Of a stretch of 64,000 bases of DNA, positions 60,222 through 64,000 are shown in pieces. The notes under the pieces are model-generated. The model was not told the DNA's origin. It was given only the letters and a program-made list of their open reading frames with translations, and searched no databases. Within the stretch, counting starts at the first letter, position 1; each line of letters opens with the position of its first letter. The position numbers were made by a program, and so were the translations under genes. Origin of the DNA: Oscillibacter sp. (GTDB lineage: Bacteria > Bacillota > Clostridia > Oscillospirales > Oscillospiraceae); NCBI GenBank assembly GCA_017526785.1, contig JAFXQV010000029.1, positions 33,809 through 97,808 on the forward strand, given 5' to 3'.

Positions 60222-62360
60222 TTACTTGTCGCAGTATTCCACGGCGCTTTCGCTGGCAATCGTGCCGAAAACCACGATGTCCGTTACGGCCGTGCCGCCG
60301 ATACGGTTGCCGCCGTGGACGCCGCCCGTCACCTCTCCGGCCGCGAACAGTCCCGGAATGGGCTTGTTTTCCGTGCTGATGACCTCGGCCTCGGTGTCAA
60401 TCTTCACGCCGCCCATGGTGTGGTGGATGCCCGGGGCAATCTTAATGGCATAGTAGGGGGCTTCGCTGAGGTCGGCTTCCATGCCGGTTGTGCGCCCGAA
60501 ATCGGGGTCTTTCTTGTCCGCCACATATTTGTTCCAGTTCGTGACGGTCTCGGCGAGCGTGGCGGGGTCAATGCCCAGCTTCTCGGCCAGTTCCTCCACG
60601 GTGTCGGCCTGCGTGGTAATGCCGATGGAAACATACTTTTCCGTGGCCTTGAGGCCGTCGCGGAGGTGCTGGTCAAAGATGAGGTAGGCGTAACTGCCCT
60701 CCTCGGCGAGTTCGGCGGCGGAGACCACGTCACGCGTCAGCAGTTCGTCAATGAAGCGCTTGCCGCTCTGGTTGACCAGAATCGCGCCGTCGCCGCGTAC
60801 ACCCTCCGTAATCAGCATGCTTGTATTCTGCTCGACGGTCGGGTGCAACTGAATCTGGTCAATGTCCACGAGTGCCGCGCCGACCGCCTCGGCCATGACA
60901 ATGCCATCGCCAGTCGCGCCCGGGGAACCCGTTTTGACGGTGCCTTTCAGTTCGGGCTTGTACTTGACAATCATCTCTTCGTTGCTTCCGAATCCCCCGG
61001 TTGTCAGGATAACGGCCTTGGCGTTGATGGTGTACAGCGCGGTCTTGCCCTCGGCCTTGACGCCGACAATAGTGCCGTGGTCGTCAATCAGTTCCGTGGC
61101 CTTGGTGTCGTACATGACATTCACTTTGAGTTCGTCCAGCTTCTTGCGGAATGCCGTCACCAGATACGCGCCCACGCCGGAACCGTCCTCGGGGGAGTGA
61201 ATGCGGGCGTTCGTCGCGCCGCCGGAGAAGGAGACCTTGGGAAGCGGGGCGTCAATGCTGTCGAGCCAGTCAATTCCGGCGGCGGAGTTTTCCGCCATGA
61301 CCTTGACCAAATCGGGGTCGTTGAGATTGTGGCCGCCCTTGATGGTGTCGTCGATAAACTGCTGTATGGTGTCCTGAATGCCCTGTTCTTTCTGGTAATG
61401 GGTTTCAGCGGCGTTCATGCCTCCGGTGGCCTTGGTGGTGTTGCCGCCGACGTAGGGCATTTTCTCCAGCAGAATAACGTCTTTTCCGGCCTGCGTGGCT
61501 CTGATAGCCGCAGTCATGCCCGCGCCGCCCGCGCCGATAATCACGATGTCGGTTTCCAGTGTTTCCTCGGGCTTGTCGGCGGTGTCAATTTCGGGTTCGT
61601 GGGCGTCTGGGAACTTGGACAAGTCCGCGCCCGCCTCGGTGAAGGCCTGCTGCAAGGCGCGGATAATCGCGCCGCTGGTGACGGTCGCGCCCGTCAACGC
61701 GTCGATGTTGGGGCTTTGGGCGCTCATAATCCGGTCGCCCAGCATTTCCACGGCGAAAGAGCCGATGTTCTCGGTCTCGTGGTCGCCGTTGATTTCGACG
61801 GAATCAATGGCTTTCTCGGAGACGTTGACGGTCACGGTCACATCTCCGCCGAAGCCCTTGGAGGAGCCGGTATAGGTGCCGGGAATGAAAAGGTTGTCCC
61901 CCTCGGCCTTGGGGGCGGAGACGACTTCCAGACTGGACGCTTCCGCAAGCGCGGCGGTCGCGGCCTCCTTGACGGCACCCGTTGTCAGGGACGCGCCGGA
62001 GACGCCGTCAATCTCGGCGCTCTGCGCGGAAAGCAGTTGCGCGGACAAATCCGGAATCGCGGCACCGCCGACATCCGGCGTCTCGCTCGCGCCCACGATA
62101 TCCGCCTTGGTGATGCCGCCGTTTTCGCCGACGGTCAGCGTGACCTCGACGGGGCCGCCGAAGCCGTTGGCGCTGGCGGTGTAAGTACCGGGCTGGTACG
62201 CGCCCTCGATATCGGCGCTGACGCTCATGGCCTCTGCGGCGGCGTCTGTTCTCTCTGGAAGGCCGCGCTCAATGGCTTCCAGTCCCAGCAGAATGGCGAA
62301 CGCCGCGACAGCGGCTATCACGCCCCGCCAAAACTCCTTTTTTGTTATCGCGTCTTTCAT
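60222..62360 (-). CDS. Membrane-anchored fumarate-reductase-like flavoprotein with two FMN domains
   Basis: A 712-residue exported oxidoreductase. One N-terminal membrane segment or signal (about 11-30), then two FMN-binding domains whose flavinylation sites are visible as DGVSGASLTTGA (around 118) and DALTGATVTSGA (around 220): ApbE would attach FMN to the Thr/Ser. From about 268 (DIVIIGAGGAGMTAAIRATQ) runs an FAD flavocytochrome-c/fumarate reductase domain with PYVGGNTTKATGG, HPTVEQ and the active-site text GIHHTMGGVKID and GGNRIGGTAV. Relatives reduce fumarate, urocanate, methacrylate or similar acceptors outside the membrane; the substrate is not identifiable. No apbE is in the window. 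AAGGAGGG precedes ATG. Confidence 0.92.
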   Translation of the reverse strand: MKDAITKKEFWRGVIAAVAAFAILLGLEAIERGLPERTDAAAEAMSVSADIEGAYQPGTYTASANGFGGPVEVTLTVGENGGITKADIVGASETPDVGGAAIPDLSAQLLSAQSAEIDGVSGASLTTGAVKEAATAALAEASSLEVVSAPKAEGDNLFIPGTYTGSSKGFGGDVTVTVNVSEKAIDSVEINGDHETENIGSFAVEMLGDRIMSAQSPNIDALTGATVTSGAIIRALQQAFTEAGADLSKFPDAHEPEIDTADKPEETLETDIVIIGAGGAGMTAAIRATQAGKDVILLEKMPYVGGNTTKATGGMNAAETHYQKEQGIQDTIQQFIDDTIKGGHNLNDPDLVKVMAENSAAGIDWLDSIDAPLPKVSFSGGATNARIHSPEDGSGVGAYLVTAFRKKLDELKVNVMYDTKATELIDDHGTIVGVKAEGKTALYTINAKAVILTTGGFGSNEEMIVKYKPELKGTVKTGSPGATGDGIVMAEAVGAALVDIDQIQLHPTVEQNTSMLITEGVRGDGAILVNQSGKRFIDELLTRDVVSAAELAEEGSYAYLIFDQHLRDGLKATEKYVSIGITTQADTVEELAEKLGIDPATLAETVTNWNKYVADKKDPDFGRTTGMEADLSEAPYYAIKIAPGIHHTMGGVKIDTEAEVISTENKPIPGLFAAGEVTGGVHGGNRIGGTAVTDIVVFGTIASESAVEYCDK

Positions 62361-62404
62361 AAAGTCCCTCCTTAAGTTCCATGGTGACGCGGTTCAATAT
62401 TTTC

Positions 62405-62433
62405 ATTATAGCATACCGCAAAAGCCGTTGTAA
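62405..62433 (-). promoter_or_regulatory. Promoter of the FMN/FAD reductase gene
   Basis: On the minus strand TTACAA, 17-base spacer, TATAAT; about 38 bases of leader. Confidence 0.7.
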
Positions 62434-62442
62434 AGTGTGTTT

Positions 62443-62829
62443 TTAGAAAAACAGCTCTGACGAGAGAAGAAAATGCACCTTGAAAACTTGATATAGGCGG
62501 TTGCGGGAAGAACTGAATGACGAGAACCAAGTCTGACCTTTCCCGCGTAAAATATCAAAGGTATCAAGCATGAAAACGCTTTGCTTTGATATGTAGCCGT
62601 GCGCCGTCAGCATATCGACGTTTTTCTTATCCAGCGGACGCGAGAGCGCTTCCGGCGTGTGAAACCCTGTCCGGACGACGCCGCCCCCGCGCAAAAATTC
62701 GGATAAGCCGCGTTTTTGCGCGTCCTTGACAGCGTTTCCTAATCCCAACGAAACAAGCCCGGCCTCCGAAAACCGGAAGCCGCGCTTTGCTGTGATAGTT
62801 TCCGCGTATAGGCGGGGGTTAGGGCGCAT
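62443..62829 (-). CDS. Unrecognised protein coupled to a small secreted protein
   Basis: 128 codons, starting with an ATG that shares one base with the stop codon of the gene before it (TAATG). It is basic and aromatic-rich, has no signal peptide, and ends VHFLLSSELFF. No family recognised; the composition is not strongly protein-like, so it could be a chance frame kept open by the coupling. Confidence 0.45.
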   Translation of the reverse strand: MRPNPRLYAETITAKRGFRFSEAGLVSLGLGNAVKDAQKRGLSEFLRGGGVVRTGFHTPEALSRPLDKKNVDMLTAHGYISKQSVFMLDTFDILRGKGQTWFSSFSSSRNRLYQVFKVHFLLSSELFF

Positions 62830-63200
62830 TAATAGCCGTTCTTGATTGTGAAATTCACGGTGGCGCTACCGCTACCCGAAGCACTTTGCACGCTCAAAGT
62901 ATGGGCTTTCCCGTTTGCTTTCAAGGAAAGCGACTTGGACTTCCCCGGACGAATGTCGCCCAGAACCGCATTATTCTGATATAAGGTAATCGTGCGGGTG
63001 CTACTGGTATTTTTGACCTCAACCTTCGTTTTTTGCAGCCCAAGAAAGCTCTTGTTCGTGTGGATTGTGACATCTTCCCAAGTGTGACCATAGCCAACTG
63101 TAGCTTTCTTGTCCGCTGCTTTCGCCGGAATGACCAGCATAGACACCAAAAGCGAAAGCACGAACATCAGAGACAAACCGCGTTTCATGGTCTTTACCAT
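62829..63200 (-). CDS. Small secreted protein
   Basis: A 123-residue exported protein with a clear signal peptide (MVKTMKRGLSLMFVLSLLVS, cleavage near AKA-AD, residue 28). The mature part, about 95 residues, is beta-rich and Lys/Ser/Thr-rich (VTIHTNKSFLGLQKTKVEVK ... VNFTIKNGY) without cysteine. Function unknown; it looks like a one-domain Ig-like or wall-associated protein. AAAGGAGG lies 9 bases before the ATG. Confidence 0.8.
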   Translation of the reverse strand: MVKTMKRGLSLMFVLSLLVSMLVIPAKAADKKATVGYGHTWEDVTIHTNKSFLGLQKTKVEVKNTSSTRTITLYQNNAVLGDIRPGKSKSLSLKANGKAHTLSVQSASGSGSATVNFTIKNGY

Positions 63201-63410
63201 TGTTTTTTTCCTCCTTTCCGGTCAGAATCCTGTAGCTACTTTCCAATGCCTGTTTCCTCTTACTGTCTATCAGTCCTCCCGCGGTGAAAGGCGCGCACTC
63301 TCATTCGGGAAGTCCTGCCGAACAAAAACAAGCGGTGCCGAGCGTGAACTCAACACCGCTTGTGAAAATACAAGCCCAATACACAACGATTCCACACCCA
63401 TTTTTTCCCA
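63201..63410. other. Intergenic region with no gene seen
   Basis: About 210 bases. An imperfect hairpin, AAGCGGTG (from 63329) with CACCGCTT (to 63361), encloses a 17-base loop and may be a terminator for a transcript in either direction. No reading frame could be supported. Confidence 0.4.
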
Positions 63411-63439
63411 TTGTAAATTTCAGGAAAAACGGGTATACT
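63411..63439 (+). promoter_or_regulatory. Promoter of a candidate small RNA
   Basis: TTGTAA, 17-base spacer, TATACT on the plus strand, facing a stretch with no protein gene. Confidence 0.65.
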
Positions 63440-63444
63440 ACGCC

Positions 63445-63549
63445 TGCGGTTCAGGCATAAATCGTCTGTTGTGTTGAGTGATACGACCACTCATCATAAG
63501 GGTTGCGCGGTGCTGGTAACACTGCGCGGCCTACCGCTTATTTTGTTTT
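63445..63549 (+). ncRNA. Candidate small RNA of about 100 nt
   Basis: Downstream of the promoter at 63411-63439 are three hairpins: GCCTG/CAGGC (63442-63456, overlapping the start), GAGTG/CACTC (63476-63492), and GCGCGGTG/CACTGCGC (63505-63527), which extends through G-U pairs and is followed by CTTATTTTGTTTTA. No start codon with a ribosome site lies inside. It is not 6S, SRP or tmRNA by sequence. Unknown role. Confidence 0.5.
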
Positions 63550-63551
63550 AC

Positions 63552-63586
63552 AGCGTCCGGCGCTCCGAAAACACGCTCCGGACGCT
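63552..63586. terminator. Bidirectional hairpin between the small RNA and the DUF3298 gene
   Basis: A 9-bp stem AGCGTCCGG/CCGGACGCT surrounds a second inner pairing. It follows the stop of the minus-strand gene by about 45 bases and could end transcripts from both sides. Confidence 0.55.
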
Positions 63587-63632
63587 ATATTATGATTATA
63601 ACAGATATGTTTCCGTTTTGCAAGGGCTTTTT

Positions 63633-64000
63633 TCAAATTTCCCCAAATTTTTTTAGTGGCGGGTCGCTGTCCCACGGGTACAGGAAGCACGGGATTCCCT
63701 CCGCCGCCGGGGCGAGTGCGTACATGGGATAGTAAAACGTCACGCCCCCGGCGGTTACGTAATAGTTCGCGGGATTGAAGTACCGCCGTACACGCCGCCG
63801 CCAGTCGGGGTGATACTGCGCGAGGCCGCGCTTCTCCTGACGCTCGATTTCGTCGGCCACCACGCGCAAGAGGATTTGTTTCCAGCGCGTACGCGGCGGG
63901 AAGAAGTCGGACAGCGCCACGGGGAACCCTGTCACGATATCCCAAGTGTCGCCCCAGCGGCGGCGGAACGTCGCGCCGGGCGCGGCGTTTTCCTTTAACT
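63633..64000 (-). CDS. DUF3298/RsiV-like protein, C-terminal part (runs off the right edge)
   Basis: The frame is open to the window edge. The visible 122 residues end in the C-terminal domain seen in RsiV and other DUF3298 proteins: a helix with ILLRVVADEIERQEKRGLAQ, YFNPANYYVTAGGVTFYYPM and YALAPAAEGIPCFLYPW. In Bacillus RsiV this domain is the extracellular lysozyme sensor of an anti-sigma factor; many others are stand-alone secreted proteins. The N-terminus, which would decide, is outside the window. Confidence 0.75.
   Translation of the reverse strand, partial: LKENAAPGATFRRRWGDTWDIVTGFPVALSDFFPPRTRWKQILLRVVADEIERQEKRGLAQYHPDWRRRVRRYFNPANYYVTAGGVTFYYPMYALAPAAEGIPCFLYPWDSDPPLKKFGEI

Noticed and set aside
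60078-62375. A 765-codon plus-strand frame
   Set aside because: Antisense shadow of the FMN/FAD reductase, caused by GC-rich third positions.
63445-63549. 6S RNA or SRP RNA
   Set aside because: Too short for 6S (about 190 nt in Firmicutes) and no SRP GGAA/GCA core or AGCA loop.
36225-64000. A skin-like element reaching from recombinase 3 to the right with the 5' half of cotJC inside the window
   Set aside because: No N-terminal cotJC sequence was found on the minus strand up to 64000; the genes there are ordinary chromosomal ones.

Overview
The window comes from the chromosome of an endospore-forming, GC-moderate Firmicute, most likely a gut-type Clostridia (Oscillospirales-like). The taxonomic inference rests on a cwlJ-gerQ-like spore cortex lytic pair, dipicolinate synthase dpaA-dpaB, a broken cotJC-like spore coat manganese-catalase gene, an archaeal/eukaryal-type prolyl-tRNA synthetase, ThyX, strong AGGAGG ribosome sites and many sigma-A type promoters. 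No rRNA, tRNA or CRISPR array was seen.

Layout. 1-20.3 kb is mostly ordinary chromosome: thyX and a flavodiiron protein with an RNHCP zinc-ribbon protein; a Sel1-repeat protein; an aquaporin, acylphosphatase and VanW protein; proS; an NhaC-family antiporter behind a structured attenuator leader; a large lipoprotein; gerQ-like and cwlJ; a YgiT-type zinc-finger gene divergent from a RelB/YafQ-type toxin-antitoxin pair; a ROK glucokinase; comF-like; and a lone mreB. 20.5-38 kb is an accessory mosaic. It holds three large serine recombinases of two types and the tail of a fourth, a frameshifted transposase fused in frame to a headless GH3 glycosidase, a MITE-like inverted-repeat element, an unrecognised three-gene cassette with its own strong promoter (28.4-30.6 kb), two secreted surface proteins (SLH and GLUG/Ig-like), an AAA/DUF4143 ATPase, and a cotJC fragment cut exactly at the stop codon of a recombinase. 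38-41.4 kb returns to housekeeping: lrgAB, mrp and a guaA that has only the ATP-pyrophosphatase half.

41.7-56.8 kb is a single minus-strand gene for a secreted protein of about 5,029 residues. It is built from a Gly/Asp/Gln-rich 12-residue tandem repeat, MBG-like, SpaA/Cna-B-like and InlB-type domains, and four right-handed beta-helix blocks, the middle two rich in cysteine. It lacks a recognisable cell-wall anchor at its C-terminus. 57-62.4 kb carries a minus-strand run: a secreted/membrane fumarate-reductase-like flavoprotein with two FMN-attachment domains, then a HAD phosphatase, 5-formyl-THF cyclo-ligase, dpaA (with a 30-bp repeat expansion) and dpaB. The last 1.6 kb has a small secreted protein coupled to an unrecognised ORF, a candidate small RNA, and the 3' end of a DUF3298/RsiV-like gene that runs off the right edge.

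The most interesting items are the attenuator leader of the antiporter, whose alternative helices can be written out directly; the cassette at 28.4-30.6 kb; the recombinase-split cotJC; the anchor-less 15-kb gene; and the short promoter-hairpin-terminator unit at 63.4-63.55 kb. All family names come from reading the protein sequences by eye; no database search was run.
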